The notes under the pieces were generated by a model. The model was not told the origin of the DNA. It did no database searches and saw nothing but the letters and a program-made list of their open reading frames with translations. 64,000 nt of DNA from Rhodocyclaceae bacterium. Lineage in GTDB: Bacteria; Pseudomonadota; Gammaproteobacteria; Burkholderiales; Rhodocyclaceae. Position numbers and translations under genes: made by a program. The DNA is taken from assembly GCA_016702335.1 (NCBI GenBank), contig JADJEF010000020.1, positions 62,001-126,000 of the forward strand, in the 5' to 3' direction. Of the stretch, positions 36,939-46,038 are shown one piece after another. Numbering within the stretch: the stretch's first letter is position 1; the number at the start of each line of letters is the position of its first letter.

Positions 36939-38492
36939 TCAAGGACTCACGCGAGGAAAACGCATCACGAAGCAAACGCCTTCCCCCAGCTTACTACTGA
37001 CCTTGATGCTACCGCCAAATTGCTTGCCAAGAATATTGTGTACGATGTTCAGCCCAAGACCCGTGCCTCCCTGACCGCGGCGCGTAGTGAAAAATGGATC
37101 AAATATCCGGCCAATATTGTCCTCAGAAATGCCGCCACCATTGTCCTTGAAGGTAAGAATGATGGATTCTTTGGTGTCGTCAGCATGCGCGGCAGTAATG
37201 TAGATCTCGCCGGGCTGCCCCTCAGCAAAGGCATGGGCCAATGCATTCATGGTCAAGTTGGTCAGCACCTGTGCCATGGCCCCGGGAAACCCGTCCAGAA
37301 CAATCGAGTCCGGACACTCGACGCTCACCCGTGTCGGGCCTTTCTTCAGTTTCGGATGCAGGCTGGACATCACCTCATCGATGTATTCCCCGAGCTTGTA
37401 CTCACGGCGTATTTCGCTGGTCTGATCGGCGGCTACCTGCTTGAAGCTCTGGATCAGGTGCGCCGCACGTTCGGCGTTACTCATGATGAGGTTCGCGCTT
37501 TCTGTGGCGGTCGTCATGTAGGCCAAAATATCAGACTTGCGCACAGCGCCATCGGCCATCGCCGCTTGCAAGGTTTGGGTTGCTTCCTGCAGCACCGAAG
37601 CACTGGTCAGGGTGATGCCCACCGGGGTATTGATTTCATGTGCCACGCCGGCAACGAGACCGCCCAAACCGGCCAGCTTTTCGGATTCCACCAGCGATTG
37701 CTGCGCGCTTTGCAACTCGGCATACGACTCTTCAGCTTTTAGAACCGCCGCGCGGGCCTCGGCCTCGGCCTGTGTGCGACGCGCCATGACTTGCTTGAGC
37801 TTGCGCTGGGTCTGATTGAAACCCTGGATGACGGCACCAAACTCGTTGCGCTCGGTTTCAGGCAGTTCTTCTACATCCTCACTGGCGTGATTGGCCAAAT
37901 CGAACAGAGCATCGCGCAAGCGGCCTATTGGCCGGAAGACCATTTGCAGACTGAATGACAAGGCCACGACCAGGACCAGGTCGACAAGCAAGATTTCAAT
38001 AAGGCGTCGTACTTTGTCGGAGCGCAATGTGGCGTTGATCCGATCACGGGAGAAAAAAACCACCACCTTCCCAAGAGCACGTTGCTCGCCGCTCAACTTG
38101 TCCGCCACCACGCCCGGCGACTGCCTGTGCAAGTTTTGCTCTACCCGAATACCTTCGATCGGGCGCGTCGAAAGGTCCGTGACAATCTTGCCATCGGTAT
38201 CTCGCGCCACCTGCGCAAACAGGCTGTTGGAGGCGTCGAAGATCTGAATCGCGCGCACCTCGCGCGGTAGCGTCTCGGCGATCAGAATACTTTGTGCCGC
38301 TGGCAGATCAAGGTCCCACAGCGGCCCTGGCGCGCTTATTGCCAGGCGACCGACTGTATGCTTTTGCAGTTCCTCGAAACCAAGTTCCAGCTCTCTGGAA
38401 AGCTGGAGCTGAGCGTAGATACCGAAGGTCGCGAGCGTGACCGTTGTCACCAGGATAAACAGTGCGACCAACCTCAGCCGGATCGACCCCAT
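36939..38492 (-). CDS. Membrane sensor histidine kinase
   Basis: A 517-aa kinase with an N-terminal helix (LVALFILVTTVTLATFGIYA), a periplasmic domain of about 130 residues, a second helix (IEILLVDLVLVVALSFSLQM), HAMP, coiled coil, HisKA and HATPase. The H box is GVAHEINTPVGITLTSAS, the N box NLTMNALAHAF, G1 KDNGGGISED and G2 GGTGLGLNIVHN. It closely resembles the kinase at 31736 in its catalytic half. The REC/HD-GYP gene directly downstream is the likely cognate partner. Confidence 0.87.
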   Translation of the reverse strand: MGSIRLRLVALFILVTTVTLATFGIYAQLQLSRELELGFEELQKHTVGRLAISAPGPLWDLDLPAAQSILIAETLPREVRAIQIFDASNSLFAQVARDTDGKIVTDLSTRPIEGIRVEQNLHRQSPGVVADKLSGEQRALGKVVVFFSRDRINATLRSDKVRRLIEILLVDLVLVVALSFSLQMVFRPIGRLRDALFDLANHASEDVEELPETERNEFGAVIQGFNQTQRKLKQVMARRTQAEAEARAAVLKAEESYAELQSAQQSLVESEKLAGLGGLVAGVAHEINTPVGITLTSASVLQEATQTLQAAMADGAVRKSDILAYMTTATESANLIMSNAERAAHLIQSFKQVAADQTSEIRREYKLGEYIDEVMSSLHPKLKKGPTRVSVECPDSIVLDGFPGAMAQVLTNLTMNALAHAFAEGQPGEIYITAAHADDTKESIILTFKDNGGGISEDNIGRIFDPFFTTRRGQGGTGLGLNIVHNILGKQFGGSIKVSSKLGEGVCFVMRFPRVSP

Positions 38493-38656
38493 TCCAATTC
38501 CCCGCTAAAAAGTGCAGCTCAGACGGATGCTCGATTGCATCCCCTGTCGCAAAGAAATCCTGCAACGGCTACAGAACAGGGCTTTATCCATCACAGCGTC
38601 CTATCAGTGGAGCGGTTTCAACGAGTACTACTCAGGCTGAGACCAGGCGCACGACA

Positions 38657-39625
38657 TTACCGACCCAGGCCAGCTTTCTTCAGCAAGCTGCGTCGCTCTT
38701 TCTCAACAGCTTTCAACGCCGCCTGAAATCGTGCCACCAGCAATGGGCTGGTGGCCTTGTTGAATGCGTAATAAAGGGGCGTTTCCGAAGCGATAAGCAC
38801 GGTCTTGACCTCGGGAAGCGGCTCATCAAGTTCGTGCCCGGTTGCCAATAGCGACTCCGAAACACAAATCAGGTCGATCCGATCGGCCTCGAGCATCTTG
38901 AACAACTGGCGAAAATTCGAGACTTTTTCGATGCGCGCATCCTCGAGGCCGCTTTCAATCAACTCGCGGTGGCAGACATCGTCACGTATCACCCCAACAC
39001 GGTGCGTGGCCGCATCACGCACCGAGGCGAGAGAAATCGCGCTTTTTTTGCCGGCGACCAGCACGTTGCGATCGAAAACGATGGGGCCGACCCACTGAAA
39101 CAAGGCCTCGCGTTCCGGTGTGCGCGTCGTCGAGAAAAGAACGGTGTAAGGCGTTTGCGAGGCGATGCGGTAGGCGCGCGACCAATTGGTGATTTCAATG
39201 GGTTGCTCCGGGACGCCCATCTGCTTCCACATCAGCTTGAGCAAGTCGACCGCCAATCCCTTGACCTGACCAAACTCGATGTAGTTGATCGGCGGGTAGT
39301 CCTCCGTGAGATACGTCAGTTGGCCTGATCGCGGCGCTCCTTGTGCCTTTGGCACTTCCTGTGACTTTGGCGCTTCCTGTGCATTGGCAACGTGGGCGGC
39401 CAGCCACAGTGGCACGAAAAGCGCAGCCAGCCCGAACTTGCAAACAAAGCGCACGAACCTGTCGATGCTCGAGTGAATGCCGGACGCCAGAAAATTCTCA
39501 AGACGCGCGCGCATAGCCTCGCGCAAATAATTGGAACGCGCCGAATGCTCTTGCACCGACTTCACACGCGACTGCACCCGGCGACCGGGTATCCCCTCAC
39601 TGGCCGACAGCACACTACCGGACAT
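38657..39625 (-). CDS. Periplasmic solute-binding protein with repetitive linker
   Basis: A 322-aa family 3 type binding protein. The ATG at 39625 (MSGSVLSAS) has AGGAG 9 bases upstream. The signal anchor is KFGLAALFVPLWLAAHVANA, after an unusually long N-region of about 60 residues. A short degenerate repeat (EAPKSQEVPKAQGAPRSG) links it to the binding domain, which opens LTYLTEDYPPINYIEFGQVK. It is the most distant of the four binding proteins here and lies 164 bp before the histidine kinase gene on the same strand. Confidence 0.78.
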   Translation of the reverse strand: MSGSVLSASEGIPGRRVQSRVKSVQEHSARSNYLREAMRARLENFLASGIHSSIDRFVRFVCKFGLAALFVPLWLAAHVANAQEAPKSQEVPKAQGAPRSGQLTYLTEDYPPINYIEFGQVKGLAVDLLKLMWKQMGVPEQPIEITNWSRAYRIASQTPYTVLFSTTRTPEREALFQWVGPIVFDRNVLVAGKKSAISLASVRDAATHRVGVIRDDVCHRELIESGLEDARIEKVSNFRQLFKMLEADRIDLICVSESLLATGHELDEPLPEVKTVLIASETPLYYAFNKATSPLLVARFQAALKAVEKERRSLLKKAGLGR

Positions 39626-39713
39626 GGTCTTGCTCTCCTCTGTATTCTTATACGCTGATATTACCTCACCCCCGCCTGCTAACACTCACAACGCACACAC
39701 AACGCAAAAGAAT

Positions 39714-39740
39714 CGCCGTCTCGCCAGCGCCGACTTGCGG
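39714..39740 (+). repeat. 27-bp dispersed repeat, copy 6 (intergenic)
   Basis: It reads CGCCGT, CTCG, then CCAGCGCCGACTTGCGG, a perfect consensus copy preceded by AAT. It lies at the right border of the sensory island, before the MdlB-like gene. Confidence 0.92.
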
Positions 39741-39870
39741 AATATCACAAGGCCATTCATCGGCCAGTCATTCTTCCTGCCCGACGTTTCGCCATTTCAG
39801 GCGGGATTACCCGGTGCTACCATTCGCGCTGACAGGCGCGCCATGGGGCGCTGCCCTCCCTGCCCCCTTG

Positions 39871-41637
39871 ATGACCAACCCACCTTCGCCCTGGCGCGCC
39901 ATTTCTCTGCTGCGCCGCGCCGCTCGACCCGAACGCCGCCTGCTCACCCAGGCCGGGTTCTGGTTGGTCATTGCCGCTTTGCTGGAGAGCCTCTCGCCGT
40001 TGTTGGGCAAGTACTTCATCGATACCTACCTGTTGCCACGCCATGCCGACTTGACCGGTATTGCTTTTTTACTGACGGGTATGCTCGCCGCGGGTTGCTG
40101 CGCCAGCCTGCTGCGCTACCGCCAGTTGGCTAGCCTGTCGGGGGTAGCCATGCGCTCGGTGCGCCGCCTGCGTCAAGAGGTGTTCGCGCATGTGCTGCGC
40201 CTGCCCATGCGCTACTTCGATACCGCCATTACCGGTCAGCTGGTCAGCCGCGTGACCAATGACACGGAGCAGGTCAAGCAGTTATACGTGCAGGTACTGT
40301 TCGTCATGCTCGACAGCAGCATCGTGGTCCTTGGTGCTTTTGCCGCCATGCTCTGGCTCGATTGGCGTCTGGCACTGACGGTCGCCGTGCTGGTGCCGGC
40401 GGTTGTTCTGATCGTGTGGTGCTACCAGCGCTGGAGCGGGCCGGCCGTGGCGCTGGCCCGCCAGTTGCGCAGCGAGATCAATGCCCAGATGGCCGAATCC
40501 ATCGCCGGCATGGCGGTGCTGCAGGCGAGCAACGCGCAGTGGCGTTACGCCGAACGCTTTGCCCTGACCAACCAGCGCCACTTCGCCGCCCGCCGCGATG
40601 AGCTGCGCATCAACGCCTGGCTGCTGCGCCCCATGCTTGACCTGCTCAATGTGGCCTTGCTGGCATTTGTATTGTTTCGCTTTGGCCAGAGGCCGCTGGA
40701 GGCTGTCGAAATAGGCATTCTCTATGCCTTTGTCAGCTATATCGGGCGGGTGGTCGAGCCGCTGATCCAGATCACGCTGCAGTTTGGCCAACTGCAGCAG
40801 GCCATGGTCGCGGCGTCGCGCGTTGATGCACTGTTGGGCGAACCCCGGGCCGAAGACAACGGTGCCGCGGGCGAAATCAGCCAGGGCGAAATTCGCCTGC
40901 GTCAGGTCGGCTTTGGCTATGCCGCCGAGCACCCGGTACTCAATCACATCGACCTGCACATCCCGGCCGGCGGCTTCTACGGCATCGTCGGACATACCGG
41001 CAGCGGCAAATCCACCCTGCTGGCGCTGCTGTTGCGCTTCTATGCGCCTCAATCCGGGCAGATCGAGATCGATGGCCAGCCCCTGGACCACTTCGGCCTC
41101 GCGCAGTTCCGTACTCAGGTCGGGCTGGTGCCGCAAGACCCCTTTCTGCTGGCGGCGAGCGTGCGCGAGAACATCGCCATGGGTCGTTCGCTGAGCGATG
41201 CGCAGATCGCCGAGGCCGCGCGACTGGCCCGCTGCGCCGACTTTATCAGCCGTCTCCCGGACGGCTACGACACCCGGCTCGGCGAAGGCGGCGCACGGCT
41301 CTCAACCGGACAAAAGCAACTGATCGCGATCGCCCGCGCCCTCGCCGGCAAGCCGCGCATCCTGTTTCTTGACGAAGCCACTTCGAACATTGATAGCGAA
41401 ACCGAGCAGGCGGTGCAGCAGGCGCTGATTGCGCTGCGCGGCAAGGTGACCATTGTGGCCATTGCCCACCGACTTTCGACGATTCGTGATGCCGACAGTA
41501 TCGTTGTGCTCAGCCACGGCCACGTGGCTGAGGAAGGCACCCACGCGCAGTTGCTGGCACAGGAAGGCGGCATCTATCAGCGCCTGTACTGGCTGCAGCA
41601 AATCGAAACCAGCGATGAAGATCATTCATCTCAGTGA
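39871..41637 (+). CDS. ABC exporter half-transporter, MdlB/SmdB-like
   Basis: A 588-aa half-exporter with a membrane domain (about residues 25-305) and an ATPase domain. Walker A is IVGHTGSGKSTLLALLLRFY, the signature LSTGQKQLIAIARALAGKP (LSTGQ in place of LSGGQ), Walker B ILFLDEATSNIDSETE with the catalytic Glu, and the switch His is in VAIAHRLSTIRD. The opening SPWRAISLLRRAARPERR, then LESLSPLLGKYFIDTYLL, is typical of MdlB. It has the Glu that the MdlA-like half at 28888 lacks, supporting a heterodimer. Confidence 0.88.
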   Translation: MTNPPSPWRAISLLRRAARPERRLLTQAGFWLVIAALLESLSPLLGKYFIDTYLLPRHADLTGIAFLLTGMLAAGCCASLLRYRQLASLSGVAMRSVRRLRQEVFAHVLRLPMRYFDTAITGQLVSRVTNDTEQVKQLYVQVLFVMLDSSIVVLGAFAAMLWLDWRLALTVAVLVPAVVLIVWCYQRWSGPAVALARQLRSEINAQMAESIAGMAVLQASNAQWRYAERFALTNQRHFAARRDELRINAWLLRPMLDLLNVALLAFVLFRFGQRPLEAVEIGILYAFVSYIGRVVEPLIQITLQFGQLQQAMVAASRVDALLGEPRAEDNGAAGEISQGEIRLRQVGFGYAAEHPVLNHIDLHIPAGGFYGIVGHTGSGKSTLLALLLRFYAPQSGQIEIDGQPLDHFGLAQFRTQVGLVPQDPFLLAASVRENIAMGRSLSDAQIAEAARLARCADFISRLPDGYDTRLGEGGARLSTGQKQLIAIARALAGKPRILFLDEATSNIDSETEQAVQQALIALRGKVTIVAIAHRLSTIRDADSIVVLSHGHVAEEGTHAQLLAQEGGIYQRLYWLQQIETSDEDHSSQ

Positions 41638-42409
41638 CCTGCATCTGGTCGCACCGGGCCACCAGGTCGCCGGGCGCGACCCGGCGCAAAGTCTGGCGCG
41701 CGCGCTGACGCTGGTTCGCCGTGACCATGCCGATGCCGCATTCTGCCTGCTGACCGGCGATCTGGCCGATGCCGGCGAAGAGGCCGCCTACGCAGAGCTG
41801 ACACGCCAACTGGCCGACTTGCCCATGCCCTGCTACGTGATGCCAGGCAATCACGACGAGCGCGCCCATCTGCGCAAGGCGTTTCCCGATTTGCCGCTGA
41901 GCACGGAGGGGTTTATCCAGCAGGCCCTGCCCACCCCGGCAGGATTGTTCCTGCTCCTCGATACCCTCAATGCCGGTCGGCCCGGTGGCTGGTACGACGA
42001 TGCGCGTGCGCTCTGGCTGCGCCAACAGCTAACTGGCGCAGGCGAACAAGCGATATTCTTGGCGATGCATCACCCGCCATTTGCCGTCGGCATACCGTCC
42101 ATGGATCGCTATGCCCTGCGCGACACTGCGCACTTCGATGCGGCGCTCAAGGGCTACGAAGCGCGGGTACGACACATATTCATTGGCCATCTGCACCGAC
42201 CCATCGGCGGCAGTTGGCGCGGCATGTCGTTTTCCGGGGTATCGTCGCCGAATCATCAGGTAGCCCTGGATATGAACAGTTGCCCGGAATCGGGCGACGT
42301 ACCCGGCAGCCTTGGCCACCCTGCCTTTGGCGTCATCCTGATTGACGAGACGCGCGTCGTTGTTCACCACCACTTTCTTGATCATGATGATGCCCAGTTC
42401 GTTCTATAA
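41615..42409 (+). CDS. Calcineurin-like metallophosphoesterase (CpdA-like)
   Basis: A 264-aa phosphoesterase of the class III cyclic nucleotide phosphodiesterase type. Metal ligands are in HLSDLHLVAPG, LLTGDLADAGEE, MPGNHDERAH, LAMHHPPFAVG and FIGHLHRPIGG, a complete set. It could hydrolyse cAMP or another phosphodiester. The ATG overlaps the end of the ABC gene by 23 bp and has good codon continuity, so it is in the same operon. Confidence 0.85.
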   Translation: MKIIHLSDLHLVAPGHQVAGRDPAQSLARALTLVRRDHADAAFCLLTGDLADAGEEAAYAELTRQLADLPMPCYVMPGNHDERAHLRKAFPDLPLSTEGFIQQALPTPAGLFLLLDTLNAGRPGGWYDDARALWLRQQLTGAGEQAIFLAMHHPPFAVGIPSMDRYALRDTAHFDAALKGYEARVRHIFIGHLHRPIGGSWRGMSFSGVSSPNHQVALDMNSCPESGDVPGSLGHPAFGVILIDETRVVVHHHFLDHDDAQFVL

Positions 42410-43046
42410 GGTTCGTTACAGTTGGGCACTCCTGCTGCTCACACTGGCCACCCTGTTGAGCCTGCAGGGCTGCGGACGGGAGGTCGGTTACAACGCCATT
42501 CCACGAGGTTCGGTAGTACTCGCCTTTGGCGACAGCGTGACCCATGGAACCGGTGCCGGCCCGGATGAAGGCTACCCGGCGCATCTTGCAGCGCTAAGTG
42601 GCTGGGATATCCGCAATCACGGCGTTCCCGGCGACACTGCCGGCAATGCCCGCAACCGGATCGAGCAAGCGCTGGAAGAAACCAATCCGGCGCTGGTAAT
42701 CATCGAACTGGGCGGCAACGATTTTTTGCGTCGGCGCCCGGAGGCAGTGGTGAAGGAAGATCTGCGCGCCATCATTACCGCCGCCAAAAAAACCGGCCGC
42801 CCCGTGGTGCTGGTCGGCGTACCGCGCCTCGCCTTGCTTGCAGCCGCCGTGGGTGCCTTGTCCGATTCACCCATCTATGCCGAGTTGGCCGGCGAGGAGA
42901 ACGTCGTGCTGATCGAGGAGGTGTTTTCCGAGATCCTCTCGACCCCTGCGCTCAAGGCCGACCAGATCCACCCGAATCGCGAAGGCTACATCAAGCTGGC
43001 GGAAGGTATTGCGACAACGCTGCGCAGCTCGGGACTACTGCGCTAG
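42384..43046 (+). CDS. SGNH/GDSL lipoprotein esterase (arylesterase/TesA-like)
   Basis: About 220 aa. It is a lipoprotein: hydrophobic segment LLLLTLATLLSLQGCG with lipobox LQGC. The SGNH blocks are VLAFGDSVTHGTGAGPDEGY (Ser), NHGVPGDTAGN (Gly), IIELGGNDFLRR (Asn) and ADQIHPNREGY (Asp and His), so it is complete. Three ATGs in a row (42384, 42387, 42390) overlap the phosphoesterase gene, and the first is used here. It is probably a TesA-like thioesterase/lysophospholipase in the periplasm. Convergent with nirN. Confidence 0.83.
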   Translation: MMMPSSFYKVRYSWALLLLTLATLLSLQGCGREVGYNAIPRGSVVLAFGDSVTHGTGAGPDEGYPAHLAALSGWDIRNHGVPGDTAGNARNRIEQALEETNPALVIIELGGNDFLRRRPEAVVKEDLRAIITAAKKTGRPVVLVGVPRLALLAAAVGALSDSPIYAELAGEENVVLIEEVFSEILSTPALKADQIHPNREGYIKLAEGIATTLRSSGLLR

Positions 43047-43072
43047 CGATCAGCGTTTTTGCCCGACACGCC

Positions 43073-44632
43073 TCAGTGGGACGTGCCTTCCGAACGAGAA
43101 ATCTTGTTGTGCAGGTTGTACTTGCCCACCGGCTTGTCCATGGGCAGGCGCTTGAGTTCCTTGAACGTGGCGGCGTCATAAACGATCAGGGCACCCCCAT
43201 CCCGCTTGCGCTCCCACAGGCTGGCCAGCACATAGTTGCCGTAACGGTCAAACTCGACGTGGGCCAGCGTCTTGCCCTCCTCCACAGTAACCTCGCCGGC
43301 TTTTTCCAATGTGCGCTTGTCGAAGATTTCGATGCGATTCTTGTTCTTGCTCATCATTGCATCGGCCCAGAAATAGGGCGAGTTTTCGTGACTGCGCACG
43401 AAAAATCCCGGCCCGTTGGTGGCGATGCGTTTGAGCGTTGACCAGTCCTTCATGTCGATGATGGTGAGCGAGCCTTCCTTCAGATTGGGGCTGGCCATCA
43501 CACGCCGCGTCGCCGCACCATCGCTCCAGTCAAAGCTGATGCCGGAACCCAGATGCGGCATGCCGGAAATATCCAGATCGGCAATCACCTTGCGCACATC
43601 GAGATTCACGACGCGGCCCTTGCCGGCGGTGCGCCCCGCGCCCATGAGCTCGGAGTAATTCGGTGTGAAGTAGAAGTCGTCAAGCGCCTCGGGCAGCTTG
43701 CTCCGGCGCGGATTGAGGAAGCCGGGAACGAACGCACCTTCCTTGTACTGAAAGTCATGAATAAAGCCGGTAGCAATATCTTCGGCACGCGGGTTATAGC
43801 TGATCTCCCAGACCTCGGGCAGGTCTTTCAGCGCGGCAATGAAGCTCTTGCGCGGTGAGGCCTCATAAACAGCCGAGACGCGCGAAGTCGCGGTCTTGTC
43901 GGCATTGCTCACCGCATGCACCTTGAGCAGATTCAGCTCGCCGTCGAGCAGTACCAGGGTATTGGGCAGATAGTTGGCGACCGCGAGAAACTGGCCATCG
44001 GGCGATACCGCGACATTGCGCGTATTGATGCCGGCACGCACCTCGGCCACAACCGTCAGGTTCCAGATATCGTATTTGGTGATCCAGCCATCGCGCGAGG
44101 CGAAGAAAACGTAGCGACCATCTTCGGTAAATTTCGGCCCGCCATGCAGGGCGTAGCGCGAGGCAAAGCGATGCACGACCTCCAGTTTGTCGCCATCGAG
44201 CACGCTGACGTGGTGATCACCCGTTTCCACGACGAGAAACAGGTTCATCAGGTCGCGACCCTGCAGTGGCTTGGCAGGCTGGGCGGGTAGCTTGTCGGCA
44301 TGAACGATGCGCGAAGCACGGATGTCAACATCGGTGAAGCTGAGGGTCTTGGCCGACGGGCTGTAAATGTAGTCGGTCAGCGCGGCAATCTCCTCGGCGC
44401 TGAGGCGATCGGCAAAGCCCTGCATCTGCGTTGCCGCACGGCCTTGGGTGATGACCTTGAGCGCCTCAGGCTTGCGCAGCCGTTCAAGACTTTCGGGCAA
44501 CAGCGCCGGGCCCATGAGTCCGATGCGGTCGCTGCCGTGACAACTGGCGCAATGCTGCTGGTACAAAGCGCTCGGTTCCGCATGAACGACGAACGCAAAA
44601 AAGCTGAGCGCCAACATAACCCAACCTCTCAT
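43073..44632 (-). CDS. nirN: NirN, cytochrome cd1-like heme d1 maturation protein
   Basis: 519 aa. It has a signal peptide (VMLALSFFAFVVHAEP), an N-terminal cytochrome c domain with one CASCHG heme site (about residue 30), then an eight-bladed beta-propeller like NirS. NirN acts in the last step of heme d1 synthesis, dehydrogenating dihydro-heme d1 and passing the cofactor to NirS. It is shorter than and distinct from NirS at 53018, and its position next to nirJ fits. It overlaps nirJ by 4 bp. Confidence 0.87.
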   Translation of the reverse strand: MRGWVMLALSFFAFVVHAEPSALYQQHCASCHGSDRIGLMGPALLPESLERLRKPEALKVITQGRAATQMQGFADRLSAEEIAALTDYIYSPSAKTLSFTDVDIRASRIVHADKLPAQPAKPLQGRDLMNLFLVVETGDHHVSVLDGDKLEVVHRFASRYALHGGPKFTEDGRYVFFASRDGWITKYDIWNLTVVAEVRAGINTRNVAVSPDGQFLAVANYLPNTLVLLDGELNLLKVHAVSNADKTATSRVSAVYEASPRKSFIAALKDLPEVWEISYNPRAEDIATGFIHDFQYKEGAFVPGFLNPRRSKLPEALDDFYFTPNYSELMGAGRTAGKGRVVNLDVRKVIADLDISGMPHLGSGISFDWSDGAATRRVMASPNLKEGSLTIIDMKDWSTLKRIATNGPGFFVRSHENSPYFWADAMMSKNKNRIEIFDKRTLEKAGEVTVEEGKTLAHVEFDRYGNYVLASLWERKRDGGALIVYDAATFKELKRLPMDKPVGKYNLHNKISRSEGTSH

Positions 44633-45768
44633 GCCGCGATTTCCTCGTCGCTCAGATAGCAGCCCGGATCTTCCGCCCAGGCATCACCGGTCGTTTGCTG
44701 GGCGCGCACACGGGTATTGCCGCCACAAATGGCAAAGTGGGTGCAGGTACCGCAACGCCCGCCCACCTTGCGCGGCGTGGCTTTCAGCCCGGCCATGAGC
44801 GGGTCGGAGGTATCGCGCCAGATCTCGGAAAACGGCCGTTGGCGCACATTACCCAGATCGTAGTGCCACCACATGGTGTCAGGGTGCACCTTGCCCAGGT
44901 TGTCGATATTGGCGACATTGACGCCACTGGAGTTGCCGCCCCACTGGCGCAGCTTGGCCTCGATGTGGGCAGCCTGCGCAGGAAAGCGCCGGCGCGCCCA
45001 GTGCAGCATGTACACGCCGTCGGCATCGTTGTTGCCGGTGGTGTAGTCACGCACCAACCCACGTTCCTGATGCGACCAACAGGTGTCGAACAGCAGATCC
45101 ATCGCCTGCCGGGTCATGAGGTGATGGGCGTCGTCCTTGCGGTTCTTGTTGCCGCGTCCGGCGTAGTTCAGGTGCGAGAAATAGAAGCGTGGGATCTCTT
45201 CTTGTTCGCACAGTTCCAGCAGTTTGGGCAGGTCATGAAAATTGTCTTGGGTGAGCGTAAAGCGCACGCCCACCTTGAGCCCGGCATCGCGGCAGCGGCG
45301 CAGGGCCGCCAGCGAGCGATCAAAGGCACCCTCAAGCCGGCGGAATTTGTCGTGCGTGGCAGCAATGCCATCGAGGCTGATACCGACGTAATCGAAGTCG
45401 GCGCTGGCGACACGGCGGCACATGTCCTCATCGATCAGCGTGCCGTTGGACGAGAGCGCCGTGTAGAAGCCCATGGCCTTGGAGCGCGCAGCGATCTCGA
45501 AAATATCCGGGCGCAGCAACGGCTCGCCCCCAGAAAGAATAAGCGCGGGCACTCGAAACGCCTTGAGATCATCCATTACCGCGAACACTTCCTGCGTGCT
45601 CAGTTCGCCCTTGAAATCGGTATCCGCCGAAATCGAGTAGCAGTGCTTGCATGTGAGGTTGCAGCGGCGGATCAGATTCCAGATCACCATCGGACCCGGT
45701 GGCTTGCGCGCAGGACCGATCGGCGAGGGCTGCGCGATCTCCTGCATGTATTGGGATATGCGAAACAT
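44629..45768 (-). CDS. nirJ: NirJ, radical SAM enzyme of heme d1 synthesis
   Basis: A 379-aa radical SAM protein. The cluster motif is RRCNLTCKHCYSISAD (C-x3-C-x2-C), with LSGGEPLLRPDIFE as the SAM-binding GGE region. A C-terminal SPASM-like Cys set is CGTCTHFAICGGNTRVRA. NirJ replaces the propionate side chains of 12,18-didecarboxysiroheme with oxo groups. A truncated dispersed-repeat copy encodes RRVASAD just before the conserved FDYVGISLDG. It is transcribed away from the P-box regulator, with an FNR-like half-conserved box about 36 bp upstream. Confidence 0.92.
   Translation of the reverse strand: MFRISQYMQEIAQPSPIGPARKPPGPMVIWNLIRRCNLTCKHCYSISADTDFKGELSTQEVFAVMDDLKAFRVPALILSGGEPLLRPDIFEIAARSKAMGFYTALSSNGTLIDEDMCRRVASADFDYVGISLDGIAATHDKFRRLEGAFDRSLAALRRCRDAGLKVGVRFTLTQDNFHDLPKLLELCEQEEIPRFYFSHLNYAGRGNKNRKDDAHHLMTRQAMDLLFDTCWSHQERGLVRDYTTGNNDADGVYMLHWARRRFPAQAAHIEAKLRQWGGNSSGVNVANIDNLGKVHPDTMWWHYDLGNVRQRPFSEIWRDTSDPLMAGLKATPRKVGGRCGTCTHFAICGGNTRVRAQQTTGDAWAEDPGCYLSDEEIAA
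45395..45417 (-). repeat. 27-bp dispersed repeat, truncated copy inside nirJ
   Basis: On the gene strand it reads CGCCGT, GTCG, then CCAGCGCCGACTT, identical to consensus over 23 bases; the final GCGG is missing (CGAT follows). It is read as RRVASAD. Confidence 0.75.
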
Positions 45769-45803
45769 GAGCTTATTGGACCCTATCGCTAAGGGCGATG
45801 ACG

Positions 45804-45817
45804 TTAACCTGCGTCAA
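45804..45817 (-). promoter_or_regulatory. FNR/DNR-like box upstream of nirJ
   Basis: The box is TTAAC, CTGC, GTCAA. One half-site is TTGAC on the opposite strand and the other has one mismatch. Its centre is 42 bp from the nirJ ATG, which would put a transcription start almost at the ATG, so the role is uncertain. Confidence 0.45.
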
Positions 45818-45938
45818 GTTTAGCAACTTCTACCTACCCAGGCGCTGCAATCACCGTGTCGCCAGAACCGATGCCCGAAGGGAGCCCCTGCGAGGCGTGC
45901 GGACTAGATACAACTGGTGACGATGGCGCAAGTAATTA

Positions 45939-45952
45939 TTGACCATGATCAA
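45939..45952 (+). promoter_or_regulatory. FNR/DNR box upstream of the P-box Crp/Fnr regulator
   Basis: The box is TTGAC, CATG, ATCAA, one base from the perfect FNR consensus TTGAT-N4-ATCAA. Its centre lies 93 bp upstream of the ATG at 46039. An activator site at -41.5 would give a leader of about 50 bases. It suggests oxygen/NO-responsive control or autoregulation. Confidence 0.65.
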
Positions 45953-46038
45953 GGCGTCGGTAATCGGCTCTGTTAGCGTCGCCACATTCCTCCGTCGACG
46001 ATACCGGAAACCGAAATGATGGCTCACTAATCACGACC

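Noticed and set aside
42690..42705. CCGGCGCTGGTA in the SGNH hydrolase, similar to part of the dispersed repeat
   Set aside because: Only about 10 bases match and the flanking constant block is absent, so it is chance.
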